From positions 636,501 through 700,500 of the forward strand of contig OX359270.1 of NCBI GenBank assembly GCA_947179155.2: a DNA stretch of 64,000 nt. The letters run 5' to 3'. Of the stretch, positions 23,155 to 36,883 are shown one piece after another (within the stretch, counting starts at the first letter, position 1; the number at the start of each line of letters is the position of its first letter). The stretch is from Hedera helix (lineage: Eukaryota; Streptophyta; Magnoliopsida; Apiales; Araliaceae). The translations under genes and the position numbers were made by a program. The notes beneath the pieces were generated by a model. That model had not been told where the DNA came from, did no database searches, and worked only from the letters and a program-made list of their open reading frames with translations.

Positions 23155-25563
23155 ATCTCCCCCTCTAAATTTATGAGAGAGATTTTCACCGTGACCCCAT
23201 CACTTGGAGTCCATCTTGACCAACTGCTTGCAACTTTTATCAATTCTTTTTTTCTTTTTTATAACTTGTTGAAGTTAGTGATAACAAACATCAATGTGCT
23301 AGATACAATTATGATAAGTGACATTCTTTGTCAAGTCAATTGCACTCTGACTATTACCATAAAACACATACTTATCTTGTGTCAAATCTAACTCTTGGAA
23401 AAACCATTTTAACCTTAACATCTCCATGTTTGCCTAATGACAATTTGTTCTAAATCAGTTATAGATAAAGTAACACACTTTTGCAATTTAAATTGACATG
23501 ACACAGCTCCCCTTACAAAAGTAAATAAATACCCCGAAATAGACTTCTTTTCTTTATAACCTATCACGTTTGCATCTGTAAAACCTTCCAAGATTGAATT
23601 CGAATCACTAAAACCAAACACAAATTGGAAGTAGCTTTCAAGTATCTAAGATTCTATTTATCTGTTTCCCAAGATTCTCGACCAATATTTGACAAATACC
23701 TAATCATAATGATAACTACATGAGCGGTATCTGGTTGTGTAAAAATCATTGCATATATAAGATTCCCTATAGCAGAGGAGTAGTGAATTTCTACCATATT
23801 ATCTCTCCCTTCCTTAGTAGAAGGATACATACGCTTCACCAACTTAAAAAGACTGGTCAGTGGTATGCTAGCTAGCTTAGCATCACTCATGTTGAACCTT
23901 CTAAGCACCCATTCAACTTACTTCTCTTGTGACAACCATAACCTCTTGCTTTTTCTATCACAAACAATCTTCATTCCCCAAATTTGTATAGTTGAGCCTC
24001 AATCCTTCCTATTAAAGGACTTGAACAACTCATCTTTGAGCCTGCGAATCATGTTAGTATCTTGTCCAATTATTAACATATCATCTACATATAACAATAG
24101 AATAATGAAGTTATCATCTGAGAATTTTCTCACATACACAATGATCTGTAATTGTTCTACTGTAATTTTGATCCACCGTGAATGAATTAAATTTCTTTCT
24201 TGTACCACTGCCTTGGGGCTTGTTTCAAGACGTACACATTTTTCTTCAACCTGTAAACCAAGTGCTCTTTCCCTTTAATTTCATATCCATCTGGTTGCTT
24301 CATATAGATTTCCTCCTTCAAATCACCACAAAGGAAGGCAATCTTCACATCTAGCTGCTCAAGCTCAAGATCTATACTAACTATTAACCCTAATAGCTCG
24401 AAACGAAGTCATCTTCACAACTGGAGAAAAAATCTCATCAAAATTAATACCTTACTTTTGAGCAAAATCCTTGAAGAACAACTGAGCCTTGTACTTCTCT
24501 AGTTTTTACCATCTTTTTTTAACTTGAGCAACCATTTATTCTTCAATGCTTTCTTGCCATTTAAAAGTGTAGTCAACTCATAAATGTGATTCTTTTGCAA
24601 AGAATCCATCTCATCTCATATTGCTCTTCTCCTTATGAATCTTAACTTCTTAAAAATTCTCTGGCTCCCCCTTCTCAAAAACTAAAAGATATTCAGATGA
24701 AAGATACCTAACTGATGGCATGAGCACTCTCGTGGATCTCCTGAGCTGAGGTTCTTCAATATCAAGATTAGAGGGCTGCTCCCTCTATTAAACACTTTTT
24801 GCATCTGACCCATCACCATCATATAAATCTGTATCAGTCACATCTTTATTCTGAACTCCTTATCTAATTGTGGCATTCTATAATGGAGAAGGAGCTCTGC
24901 TAAGGTCTGAGATTCTATCATCTTTGAGTGGTGTAACATTATCAAAATTCTTATAATTCTGGTGCTCATAAAACACCACATCTTTACTTCTGAATAATTT
25001 CTTCTAAACTGGATCCCATAACTTGTACCCAAACTCTGCATCTCTATAATCAACAAACATACATGGAGTATATTTGTCATCAATCTTCAATCTATGTTTG
25101 TTGGGGATATATGCAAAAACCTTGTACTTAAGTAAGAATATGACATATCCTTACCACTTTAAATTTTCTCTAGAATTTGAAAATTTAATGGTGCTGATGG
25201 AGATCTATTAATTAGGTAATAAGTAGTAGGAACAAATTCACTCCAAAATGACTTATGCAACTTAATCATTCTCAACATGCATTGGACTCGCTCAATAATA
25301 GTGCGATTCATTTTCTCATAACCTTACCTATCTAAGACCTTACCAAAAATCAAGTTGATGTGAAAATTTGGAATATATCTAACATCCCTCAAAGTAATCG
25401 TATAATCAACATATGTCTGAATGCAAACATCACCAATTCCAACAATCTTGGATAGATCAGTATTACCCATTCTTATATGTCCAAAGTCTCCAGTTCTGTA
25501 CGTTATGAAGAATTCCCTCTTGGGCATAACATGATATGAAGCACTTGTATCAATAACTCAACC
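23155..25563 (-). pseudogene. copia-2 pol remnants: protease part, integrase end, RT, RNase H
   Basis: Reading on the minus strand from right to left: VIDTSASYHVMPKREFFITY near 25551-25490 (protease, with Ser where DTG is usual), then RMGNTDLSKIVGIGDVC. An integrase C-terminal part follows at about 25280-25170 (SFWSEFVPTTYYLI). RT gives LLLYVDDMLIIGQ near 24100-24060, and later text (RRFNMSDAKLASIPL, FTQPDTAHVV) covers the RT to RNase H connection. The integrase N-terminal and core parts are missing, so there is an internal deletion besides the nested insertion. Many stops are present. Confidence 0.85.
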
Positions 25564-27236
25564 TGTTAATGCATTTAATGTTTAAACCCTGCTATTTGAT
25601 TTAATGATGATATAATGACAAATAACTTAATGTATATTTGTTTAACAAAAAACCAGTAGGAGATAGTCATTGTACAATGACTTAGGAAATAAAATTTTAT
25701 TATTTTGTAAATTCCTTATAGAGTCTATCAATGTACAAAGACTTAGTGATCAAACGTTTTAGGTTGATCCAAAATAATAGAGTGTAAAACTTGAATAAGA
25801 TTGAAAGTCTAAGCTCACAAAACTGAAGACTTAGTTCACTGAGATCACAGAATGAACAAATCAAGTCTAACAGAGTCATTGAACTGAATGTGAAGATATC
25901 CAGATCATAGTGTGACTGAAGAGAACTCCAAGATTGCAGAACGACCTTAGACAAATGAGCATAAATCAGAACTACAAAGAAATGTAGAGTGAGGAATGAG
26001 CTGCAAAGAATAGTAGAGTGATGCTGAGTTACAGATAAATGCAGAATGATGAAGAACTAAATGGAGCATAGAATAAACTTATCTGAGGATTGATACTATA
26101 ATCCTAGACATTTGGTATCGTGGAGTGCAACTGTTGACATGTCAGTAGTTGTTATGACATGAAGCTTCTCCAACACACCTCAAACTTGAATATCCTCGAA
26201 GGGTGTTAACTTAAAGAAAGATGTTCAATCAGCCGTATTTCCAATGGCTATGTTGCGAAAATTGAATATGTCACAACACACAATAAACTGATAAATCATG
26301 TGGCTACAATAGTCTTCCAGTGTGCTAGTATGCATCAAAAGACTTTTGAGGCAGATATTAGATAAAACAACGGTAACTTCTAAACAAATTTTTTTTAGAG
26401 AAAAATCTAGAAATTTCAAAGCTGCCAATTGATCAAGCAAATACATGAGAAAAAGCTTGTAAGTCTAAAAGCTCAAAGCATTCCTATAATCTAAAGGCCA
26501 CTCTACGCTTTCTAAAAAGTCACTATATGCCTTGGAAAGAAATCGCTCATTGTAGCTAAGTCATTATGAAGATGAGCTTAAACATAACTTAACATCACCC
26601 CAAACTCAACTATAGGGACATTGAAAAGTTGAGACAAAGATTTATCCTGATTATAAGTGAATCAACTCTAGAGGAAGGTTGTAAAGTCGTGATAGATATC
26701 TCGTCTGATTCTAAGTAGATCAGTTCCAGATGGAAGTTGTAAGGTCAAGACAGAGATGTTGTGTGATACTAAGTGAATCAACTCTAGATGGAGGTTGTAA
26801 AAGTCGAGATAGAGTGCTCGCCTGATTCAGAGAGAATTAGTTCTCCAGAGGGAGATTGTAATTGGTTTAGAAGAACTTTATCCTATAGTTGGATGATCTC
26901 TGTTTGGTGGAGTGGAAGAGAGGACTATGAGTAGTTTAGGCTTCGAATCTCTTAAAATTCCTTGTGTCTTTTATTACTTTATATAACTACTATACAACTG
27001 CAATATCAACTATTATATATCTGCAATATCATTTTACTGGTTTCCACAATTCCATATCATTAAAGTCAGAACTGAGAACTTTATCCAATCCACAAGAGGG
27101 TTTTATAAAGCAAAATATTCTCATGTGCTTAACTGAATTAGATTAATTAATTATTGGATAAATAATTTTTAATCTGAGATTTTGATAAGATTTATACTAC
27201 CCCATTTAAATCTCATTATGCCATATGGGAATAACA
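25564..27236 (+). repeat. copia-3 5' LTR
   Basis: It aligns with 35553-36883 at both ends. It is about 340 bp longer: a block at about 26090-26400 has no counterpart in the 3' LTR. Short imperfect repeats (TCGAGATAGAG / GAATCAACTCTAGA type) occur at about 26640-26870 in both LTRs. Confidence 0.88.
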
Positions 27237-27237
27237 A

Positions 27238-27250
27238 TTAGTATCAGAGC
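27238..27250 (+). promoter_or_regulatory. copia-3 primer binding site (initiator Met tRNA type)
   Basis: The sequence TTAGTATCAGAGC follows the 5' LTR after one base and matches TGGTATCAGAGC, the plant iMet-tRNA primer site, with a single substitution. Confidence 0.85.
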
Positions 27251-30200
27251 AATGTTTTTATCGAATAGCTTCATTGCTTGAGTTGATCCAATAACATATA
27301 AAAAAATCAGTTCTGAGCTTGGCGGTGGAAACAAGCAACCATTGTGCAGTAAAGATAAATTCTCTAATTAGAAAGTGTGCATGTAGGCGTACATGGATGC
27401 TATAGATGAGGATAGGGCTGCAAACGATCTGAACTGAACCGAACATTGTCGAACTCGAGCCGAACTCGAACCTCATTAGTCGAACTCGAATATGTTCGAG
27501 TAGCATTATCGAACCAACGCACTTATGCGAGTTTGGTTCGTTAGTGTTCTCGAACAGTTTGCGAACATGTTCGAGTTCGCGAGCAGATCGGGTTCGACTA
27601 TATGCTCGAGTTCGACTATAATGCTCGAGTTCGCGAGCATACTCGAGTTCGCCTATAATGCTCGAGTTCGTCTATCATGCTCGAGTTCGCAAAAATTAGG
27701 CTAAATATTTTAATTTTTTTAAAAAAATTTAAAATTTAATTACAAGGCTAAGAGGACTCAGATACTCTAGTTTATTTAGGAATTAGGAATAGTCAAATAA
27801 GATATAATATATCATAATATCATATTAGAATATATTCATATATATTAAATTAGTAGTAGTGGTCAATATTATTGTTAATTACTTAATTAGTCTAGAATAA
27901 ATAAATATTACTACTTTCAATTAACTCAAAAAAGGGCGATATTACTACTTCCTCAATTAATTAATTATTTTCATATTTTTGTATATTTTACTTTTAGGTA
28001 AAATAAAAGAAAAAAAAAATACTACATCTATTTCATAAAAAGAGTCTTATTTGAGATTTTTTTATAATGAAATAATAAAATTCTAAAATTTAAAATAATG
28101 TGAATTTAGTTGATTTAGATTAATTCAATATCTAATAAACTAATATTGTTAAGTTGTTAACCTTGAAATGTATTACTACTAGATACTTCTTCCGTTCTGA
28201 AATATAAGTAATAAGATCAACCGCTCAAGTATGAATTTTTAATTTAAAAGGAATGTGGTAATTAACTTTTGAATAACATAAATCTTGAGAATTATTTTAT
28301 AAAAAGTTTATAATTTTCATAATTATATTGTTTAAAACTAAATAATTTTTTTTTCTAAAAAACTAAAGTAATATATTAAATTTTACAATTTTGTAAATTA
28401 ACTACAATTCTAATATCAAAGGCTCAAAGTAATTTAGAGACTTTTTGTGTTTTTGTTTTTTTTTCCCCACCTTTTTGCTTATTTTAATTTAAATTATTAA
28501 CTCATTTTAATTTCATGCAAACGGTACCGTGACATTGCTTTATTGGATTATTAAACTTTTTAAACACTATTTTTTATACTAATTATGATTACTTAATTGC
28601 ATAAAACAAAGTTAGTTAATTATTTTTTCTCACCGTCTCACATATACACTATAAGTCTGTAACACTAAAAAATTCAAAAGTTTTAAAATCAAGTTTGCAC
28701 TTTTAATTATATGGTTGATGGACAATAGATTGATGTAAACAATGATTATTACTCTATTAGTGAAGTCTCGATACATTGATAACTTGATTTCTCTATTCTC
28801 TATCTTAATTTGGCAATTTCAATAACTCAAGCAAATGTAAGCAATTGTATTGTATCATTCTTTAATTAATGTCAAATTATCATTGCATGAAGATTAATGA
28901 CATTATTTATGTGATTTATGACATGGGTTATAATTTATTAAATTATCAGTGATATAAATTGTAATAATCTAACAATCATTGTTAAAAAATTTATGAAAAT
29001 ATTACAATTATTTTAATTAAATTACAGGTGAAGAAGTACACATTATTTTTTATTAATTATTTAATAAAAATGTGTACTTCTAATCAATTATTAAAAAAAC
29101 AAAAAGATGTTTAAGTAATAAAAAAAGAAAATTACTAAAAAATTAACAATTATTGATAAGACAAACTTTAAAATTTAATATGTAATAACTAATTATTTGT
29201 ATTTAGAATTTAAAAATATTAAACATGTAAGAAATACAATTCAAACTGGAGTAGCTAACGAACCGAATCGAATCGAACCGAACCGAACAGAGCTGCGTTG
29301 AACACTAGCATAGTCGAACCAAACTCGAACTCAACCGAACCAAACCGTTCACAAACATAGTCGAATCGAACCACATGGTTCGCGAACATGTTCGATCGAG
29401 CAATCGAACTCGATACCATGTGCGAGTTTGGCTTGAAAAAATCAACTAGTCGAACTCGAATCGAACCGAACTCGAACAGAATCGAACCGGTTTGCGAACA
29501 GTTTGGTTCGTTTGCAGCTTTAGATGAGGAGTTCTTCTATGTTGTGGTTAATGGTCCATATATACCTATGAAGCTAGCTAGCTATATCCCCTAAAGATCA
29601 AAATAAAGTCACTGTTAAGCAAATAACTTAATGGACAGATAGTGAAAAGAAGTTAATGACTCTTGACAAGATAACTGAGAACATTCTATTCATGACTCTA
29701 GAAAACGAGCTGCTAAAAAATGTGGTCAAGTGTAGAACTGCCAAGAAAGTGCCAAAAGCTCTCCTTGTCATGAATGAAGGAATAGAAGAAGTCAGAGAAA
29801 ATAAACAATCTCTCATCACTAAAAAATATAAGATGTTTTCACATACATCTAGTGAAGACGTCACTTCTACATATGAGAGATTCAATATCATTCTTAATGT
29901 TTTAAAGGCATTTGACAAGGTCTACCTAAATAAGGATGTCAACATAAAGCTCATAGGGGCCCTACCCAGCAAATAAGATGCCAAAACCATTACCATCAGA
30001 AAGTCTAAGAACCTCCATGAGCTGACACTACAACAGTTGTATGGAAACCTGCTCACCTACAAGCTGGAGTTAAATTGAAGGGCTGAAACAACATCAATTA
30101 CAGAAGAAAGAATTAAAAACAGATAAATGTGTCTCTCTCAAGGCTGCAGAAAGTCCTTCCAATGTCTCTATGGAAGAAGAAAGTGGTTCAGCAGATGAAA

Positions 30201-30460
30201 ATGAAGATGTTGCTATTCTTACCAAAAGACTGGGAAAATTCACGAAGAAAGGCAGGAGCAGTACCAAAAAGTTCATCAGAAACTATATAAGCGACAAGAA
30301 AGACTATATCAAAGAACTATGCTTTAACTGTAAAAAGCCAGAATATTTTATTATTGAATGTAACAAGCATGTCAAAGAGGATCTAAAGAAAGAAAGAATA
30401 TGTCCAGAAGAAGAAGAAGAAGACATACTTGAGAAAATTTCACAAGAATGATAGAGGGCT
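27251..30460 (+). pseudogene. copia-3 gag, interrupted by a hAT element
   Basis: The gag text is AYMDAIDE before the hAT insertion, then EEFFYVVVNGPYIPMKLASY after it (from about 29525), with later parts at 29656-29976 (TLDKITENILFMTLENELLK) and 30170-30451. A zinc-knuckle remnant CFNCKKPEYFIIEC lies at 30320-30361; the family His is Tyr here, which would break zinc binding. Several stops lie between the open parts. Confidence 0.8.
27413..29522. mobile_element. 2.1-kb hAT-type element inside copia-3 gag
   Basis: The left end reads TAGGGCTGCAAAC and the right end GTTTGCAGCTTTA. A perfect 8-bp target duplication GATGAGGA flanks it (27405-27412 and 29523-29530). Removing the element and one duplication restores the gag reading frame, which confirms the boundaries. 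Subterminal regions carry many CGAACTCGA/TTCGAGTTCG words, including a tandem run of about 22-bp units at 27570-27690. The interior is AT-rich with no recognisable transposase. Confidence 0.93.
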
Positions 30461-33400
30461 AGTTTCTGATAGTTCCTAGAGTGTAACTGAAAGTGACTCA
30501 GACTCTGAGTTAAGTGAAGATGAAGGACCTTACAAAGCCAACCCATGCCTCATGGCTATTAAAACTATAAGGGATATCATCACTGATATTAAAGAATTTG
30601 ATATTAGTGAGGTATTTGACTTTAACTATCCTAATGTTGATATGGATGACTTAAGAACTGTTTTATGTGGCTTAAATACTGATTTAAATAATTACATAAA
30701 GTAGTTTAAGGTACTCTTAAGAGACCATTCTCTACTTCAAAAAAAAAGAAAAAGAAAGAGTACAACTTGAATTGGAAATAATTCAAGAAATTACTGCTTT
30801 CTTATCTAGACTTGAGGCTGATAGTGACATCTTAAGATCTACCATTGAATAGTTTACACTTAGAGAGCCTAAACTAATTTCCAAGATTGAGAAGTTAGAG
30901 AAAACCATCTTCATTTAGAATAAGTCTTTGTTTTCCATGGACTCCTTGATCACAAGTCAGAGACTGAGCTATGACAGATGAGGTTTAGAATTTGAGGAAT
31001 CTCCCTGCTCAAATCAGTGTGAGGGCACATGCACTGAAATGAACAACCACAATGCTTCTTCTTCCCATAGGAGCATTGTGTTTGTAAAATTTACACAAAT
31101 CATAGAGCCAATTATTCAAAACTCTACTTTTTAAGCTGACTTATTGTTTCTAAGAATAATAGATCTCACACTGGTTTGAGGTTTAAAAAATCGAAAAGTA
31201 AGGCCAACATTACGACCAAACTAAGAAAGATTGTAGAGTTAGTGAAAACTCATTCTACGAACCTACCTCGTAGAAATCGTAGAACTAACTTCTACTCTAC
31301 GAATTCTCAAAATTGTAGAACATTATAGAAGCAAAAATAGTTAGAGGCTAGAAGAAAGGCAAAATGTTTTATTGGCCCACACTTATCTCGGAAGAAAAAG
31401 ATTCAATTCATACACACAAGCATCCAATATGCAAAGTGTTATCCCTATCATAACTACAGTCATATTGCTGTTATGTGTAATCTTAATACTTATTTTGTGT
31501 TTGGAAGACCCAAAATTAGACAAATTTGGGTTCCAAAGAGGACTAACCCATCCAAACCCAAATAAGTATAGGTACCAAATTAAGATTGATATGTATTTAC
31601 AGGAAAAGAACTCCACTGACACAACATGGTATCTAAACAGTGGATGTTCAAGACACATGATAGGAAACCAAGCCCTCACGTTAAGCTTCATAGAAAAGGA
31701 TGGTCCAACTGTTATCTTTTTAGATAACAACTCTCGTAAGACTAGAGGATACGACACCATAGGTAATGATGCTGTTTCATTTAAGAAAGTTGCTCATGTT
31801 GAAGGATTGAAGAACTACCTGCTAAACATCATCCAATTGTGCAACAAGAGACAACAAGTAGTTTTTCTTAACAACCAGTTTGAAGTCAGAGATTTGAAAA
31901 TAAATTATGTAAAGCTAACTGGGAAATGAAACAACAATGTTGATATGGTGGATCTGGCAAAACTGAGCTCAACTTTAACAACTTGATTCTTTGTCAAGGC
32001 TTCAGAAGATGTAACTAGTTATGACATAGAAGACTTTCCCACTGCAAATTCAAAAGCATGTCCAAGTTAGTCACCAAAGATCTAGTCTTTGGACTGCCCA
32101 AACTAACCTTTATTAAAGAGAAGCCACGCAAAGCTTGTCAGTTAAGGAAGCAAACAAGAGTCTGTTTCAAGAATAAGACAATCAACTCCAATAATAGGCC
32201 CCTGCAACTCCAATATACCTACTGTTAGTGTTGAAGAAAAGAAGTACACTTTAGTCACAGTAGATGACTACAACAAATTCACATGAGTATTCTTTTTGGC
32301 CTCTAAGAATAAAACCAGCTCCAACTTAATTAGATTCTTTAAATTAGTTGAGAATGATAAGGGTGAGAAGATCAAGGCAATAATGAGTGATCATGGAAGA
32401 GAATTCGATGTCTTTGAGGTGAACCAGTTCTGTGAAGATAGTAAAATTCATCATAACTTCACTGCACCAAGAACTCCATAACAAAATGGTGTAATAGAAA
32501 GGAAGCATAAAACTATCATTGAAGTAAGAAAGACATTTCTGGCAGCTGCAAGGATGCCAGAATATTTTTGGACTGAAGCTGTCAATACTGTCTGTTACAC
32601 TCAGAATCGATATCTGATCCACTCCACACTCAAGAAGACACTCTACAAACTTTAAAAAGGGATGAAACCTAATCTTGGCTACCTGCGCATCTTCGGTTGT
32701 ACCTACTACATCCTCAATAATGGTAAGAGCTATCTGACTACGTTTCAACTAAAGTCAGACGAATGTATCTTTTTTGGCTATTCAAATACTAGTAAAGCTT
32801 ACCATGTATTCAATAAAAGATTGTTAACTGTTAATGTTTCTGTTCATATAACTTTTGATTAAACTAACAATCTAGAGCCAAGTAAGGCTACCATTATTGT
32901 TGAGCACATAGAACATATAGACACTACACTACGGTCAATTAACCTATGATCGTAGAGTTAGAAGATAAAATCACAAAACAAATGGATCCTACGATTGTCA
33001 ATCCTACAATCATAGAATTAAATCAAAAAAATCGTAGAGCCAACAATTCCAAACACGGGAAATCTATGAATTGAAGATCCATCAACGTTAGGTCCAACAG
33101 AACCAAACCTTGAAGAATTTTGACAAGAAGGCACAAGAATATATGTACCACTAGGAGAAGATGGGTAAGAGATCACACACAAGACCTTATTATAGGTGAT
33201 TGCAACATGTATTTATGCTAGATTTCAAGCTAATCCTAAGAAATCTCATTTAATCACGGTTAAAATAATATTTAGATATCTCAAAGGTACTCCTGATCGA
33301 TTCGGGACTGTGGTATCCTAAGAAGTCGTCCTTTAATTTAATTAGATATTCAGATGTTGACTTTACAAAATACAGAAAAGATAAAAAAATACTAGTGGGA

Positions 33401-33803
33401 CTTGCCAACTGCTAAGGAATAGACTTGTCTCGTGGTTCAGCAAGAAGCAGAATTCAGTGTCAACTTTTACTACAAAAGCTGAGTACATTGCTGCTGGAAG
33501 CTGTTGTGCACAAATCTTATGGATGAAAAATCAGCTAGTTGACTATGTGGTTGAGTTTAAGTCTATTCCTATTTATTGTGATAATATTAATGCAATTGCT
33601 ATAACTCATAATCATGTTCTGCACTCAAGGACTAAACATATAGACATAAAACATCACTTCATAAGGGATCATATTTTAAATAATAATATCACTTTACAGT
33701 TTATCCCTACCGATGATCAACTTACTGAGGTGTTTACAAAACCTTTAGATGAATCTATATTTAATAAGTTAATTAGTGAACTTGGCATCTTAAACTTAAG
33801 TTG

Positions 33804-33804
<1 letters not shown>
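30461..33804 (+). pseudogene. copia-3 protease, integrase and RNase H remnants
   Basis: A long spacer with broken coiled-coil-like text precedes the protease. Protease text WYLNSGCSRHMIGN lies at 31627-31668; the catalytic Asp of DSG is Asn here. Integrase text follows (SDHGREFDVFEVNQFCEDS and HHNFTAPRTP, about 32389-32479), then QNGVIERKHKTIIE. Integrase C-terminal text covers 32662-32862. Reverse transcriptase should follow, but the sequence jumps at about 32930-33200 to text just before RNase H (FQANPKKSHLITVKIIFRYL). RNase H is 33457-33804 (TFTTKAEYIAAGSCC, then HIDIKHHFIRDHI and the end LGILNLS). Confidence 0.85.
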
Positions 33805-33837
<33 letters not shown>

Positions 33838-35552
33838 GTCTTGTAAATCTAACCATTGAGGTGAAGATTGTAGAGTGTGAATGCTTTACGATGGATTGTA
33901 GAGCTAAGTGGATCATAAAGTGTATACTCTGTGAAGGACTATTCTGTGAAAGCTGAAGGCTTATGTTCCACTCTATGTGCTCGAGTTAGATATTGGTAGT
34001 AAACAAGTCAAAGTCAATTTAGTGAGTGGTGTACATGACTAGATAAAAGCGAGTAAAGTCATACGGACGTGCAAGAATAACTAACAGAAGTAACTGACAG
34101 AGGCAAATTGATAAACGTATCTGCTATAGCTGACTCTGCCACTTGATAAATGAGTAAGAACTCAACACGTGTCTCGCTCAACCGAAATTAAAGTGGCGCA
34201 TTCAATTTTTCAACACTCCGACACCCCGACTCCTCGAATATCCCAAATCTTTATTACTCTCCAAATTGTTTCTTCACCTATATTTAAAAGAGAGTTATCA
34301 ACACTTATCTCATTCAAACGAACTTTCAGTATCTCTTTCATCTGAAACCCTAACCTCTAATAAAGTTTAGAATCCTATTTTGATTTCTCTGAGTCTCATT
34401 CATAAATCTCCTTTCAGAAATCAAATAGGCTTCAATTAGAGTATTGATAAGGCTGACATCAATAGAGTCCTCTCTCCCAAATGCAAATCAGACCTTATAT
34501 TACTCTTATACGAAGAAATTTGGATCTATTCAAGGCTTGAAAAAGAGATGCATCTTAACGGAAAAATAGATAATGAAGATATAAAATTAGAAGCGAATGA
34601 AAAACTTCTCATTATTATGACTCTGGATTTTGCTCTAGAATTGATTAGTTAACGAGTATCTAAGGTCGATCTTAAGGATATTGGACGTAAGATGCAGAGT
34701 TGACCATCAGTTCCCAAAGAAAGAGTATTTTCCCATAATAATACATCTAGACTACCATGAAGATCATCCATAATACCTATATTATCGAAGGAGAAGGAAA
34801 AATCGGTGGTATTGGAACGGCTTGATGGGTATAAAAAACCTTCATTATCTGATGAAATGATGAGTATTGAGGCTTCATCATTAGGATAATGAAGGATGTC
34901 TACGATGCATACAACCAACAAGGAAAAGTTGGTTCAGCTAGTGAGGAGGAGGCCTCTAGCTGAGGGGGGGGGGGGGGAAGGGAATTGAGAAAAGATATCC
35001 AAATTAAGAAACATAAGATCAAGCTAGATCAGAAGAACATAGAAAGTAGGTAACAAATGATAAGCCTTGGGCAGTTAAGTCCCGCAACTCCCCAGAAGCT
35101 GAAAAACACAAGTAGTAATCTGAAGCATGGGAGAGACTTCAGAGTGATGCTGATAAAAAAGGGAGAGTAGAAGAAGAAGAAATCATCGAATGAAAGTGAC
35201 GATAAGAAATCGTCGAGTAAAAGTGAAGACATCAAAGCAAAAAAGATCGTCGAATGGAAGAGACAATCGTCGAGCACCAATGAGATGTTTCTTTTCATGT
35301 TTTGATATTAACTGTATTAAACATAATATCTTATGTTATACAACTACAAGTGTTGCATGGTGTTGGTGTAAACAACACTTGTTCAATCTTTTTGTAAACA
35401 AACAATTTCATCAATAAAATTCATATTTTCTAATAGAAAATACAGTTTTTAACTGTATCTAAGATCACGTTTAAATTATTTATTGTATGCATTATAGTTA
35501 TTGATGATTATTGAAAATAACTTATTATATCATCATCAAATAGGGAAAGAAT
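33805..35552 (+). other. copia-3 region between RNase H and 3' LTR
   Basis: No intact ORF. It begins with a TA microsatellite (33808-33834). The plus strand at about 34480-34900 reads as broken protein-like text (LILLLYEEIWIYSRLEKEMH, then LEANEKLLIIMTLDFALELI), so a former ORF is likely; SIRE-lineage elements often have an extra, sometimes envelope-like, ORF here, but I see no signal peptide or membrane segment to support that. A run of 14 G lies near 34964-34977. The sequence TAGGGAAAGAAT just left of the 3' LTR is a plausible polypurine tract. Confidence 0.55.
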
Positions 35553-36883
35553 TGATTACATTTAATGTTTAAACCCTGCTATTGGATTTAATGATGATAT
35601 GATGACAAATAGCTTAATGTATATTTGTATAAAGAAAAATAAATAATATTATAAAGTCCTTAAAGAGATAATCATTGTACAAGAACTTAAGAAATAAAGT
35701 TTTATCATTTTCTAAAGCGCTTATAGAGTCTATCAATGTATAAGGACTTAGGGATTAAGCTCGTTTGGTTGTTCCAAAATAGTAGAGTGTATAACTTAAA
35801 TAAGACTAAAAGTCCAAGTTCACAAGATTAAGGACTTAGTTCACTAAGATTGCAAAATGAGATAAGCAAGTTTGACAAATTCGTTGAACTAAATGTGAAG
35901 ATATCCAGATCATAGAGTGACTAAAGAAAACTCCAAGATCACAGAATGACCTAAGACAAATGAGCAGAAACTAGAGCTATAAAGAAACATAAAGTGAGGC
36001 ATGAGCTACAAAGAATAGTAGAGTAATGCCAAAGCTGTTGATCGATTTCACGCGTTAAATAGATTTCATCTTCAGACTTCAAAGTTGTCGATCGATCAAG
36101 CACATAAATGAGAAAAAACTTATAAATCTAAAAACTCAAAGCATCCCTATAATCCAAAGGCCACTATACGATTTGAAAAGAAATTAATCATTAATTGCTG
36201 CTAAATCATTCAAAATATGAGCTTAAACCCAACTTAACAGCACCCTAGACTCATCTACAAGGACATTAACAAGTCGAGACAGAGATCTTGCCTAATTCTA
36301 AGTGAATCAGCTCTAGATGGAGGTTTAAAGTCAAGACAGAGATATCTCCTGATTCTAAGTGGATCAAATTCAGAGGGAGGTTATAAAGTCGATACAGAGA
36401 TTTTGCCTAATTCTAAGTGAATCAACTCCAGAGAAAGGTTGTAAAAGTCGGGACATAGTGCTTGCTTAATTTTGAGGGAATCAGTTCTCCAAAGGGAGAT
36501 TGTAATTAGTTCAGAGGAACCTTATCCTATTGTGGACGATCCCTGCTCAGTGGAAGCGAAAAAAAGGACTAAGAGTAGTTTAGGCTCCGAACCTCTTAAA
36601 AATTCTTGTGTCATTTACTACTTTATATAACTACTATACAACTGCAATATCACCTGTTATATAACTGTAATATCATCTCAATGGTTTCCATAATTCCATA
36701 TCATTAAAGTCAGGACTAAGATCTTTATCCAATCTATAAGGGTTTTTTACAAAACACAATATTCCGTTGTACTTAACTGAATCAAATTAATTAATTATTG
36801 AGTAAATACTTTTTAATTTGAGATTTTGATAAGATCTATTCAAACCCCCCTTCTAGATCTCATTGTATCATCTGGGAATAACA
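35553..36883 (+). repeat. copia-3 3' LTR
   Basis: It aligns with the 5' LTR from TTTAATGTTTAAACCCTGC to GGGAATAACA and lacks an internal block of about 340 bp. Ends are TG and CA. Confidence 0.88.

Larger units (their letters stand above)
25564..36883 (+). mobile_element. SIRE-like Ty1/copia retrotransposon (copia-3) nested in copia-2
   Basis: Long LTRs at 25564-27236 and 35553-36883 open TG...ATTTAATGTTTAAACCCTGC and end GGGAATAACA. The 5-bp flanks are CAACC (25559-25563) and CAATT (36884-36888): a likely target duplication with two C/T changes. A primer binding site follows the 5' LTR. Gag, protease, integrase and RNase H are present in copia order, but the reverse transcriptase is almost wholly deleted. 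A non-pol region of 1.7 kb separates RNase H from the 3' LTR, the place where SIRE-lineage elements carry an extra ORF. The element is defective. Confidence 0.9.

Noticed and set aside
31383..31760. 125-codon minus-strand frame
   Set aside because: Antisense to the copia-3 protease region.
34649..34921. 90-codon minus-strand frame in copia-3, considered as an antisense gene
   Set aside because: It lies opposite broken plus-strand text and has no recognisable domain; the plus strand is the better candidate for a former ORF.
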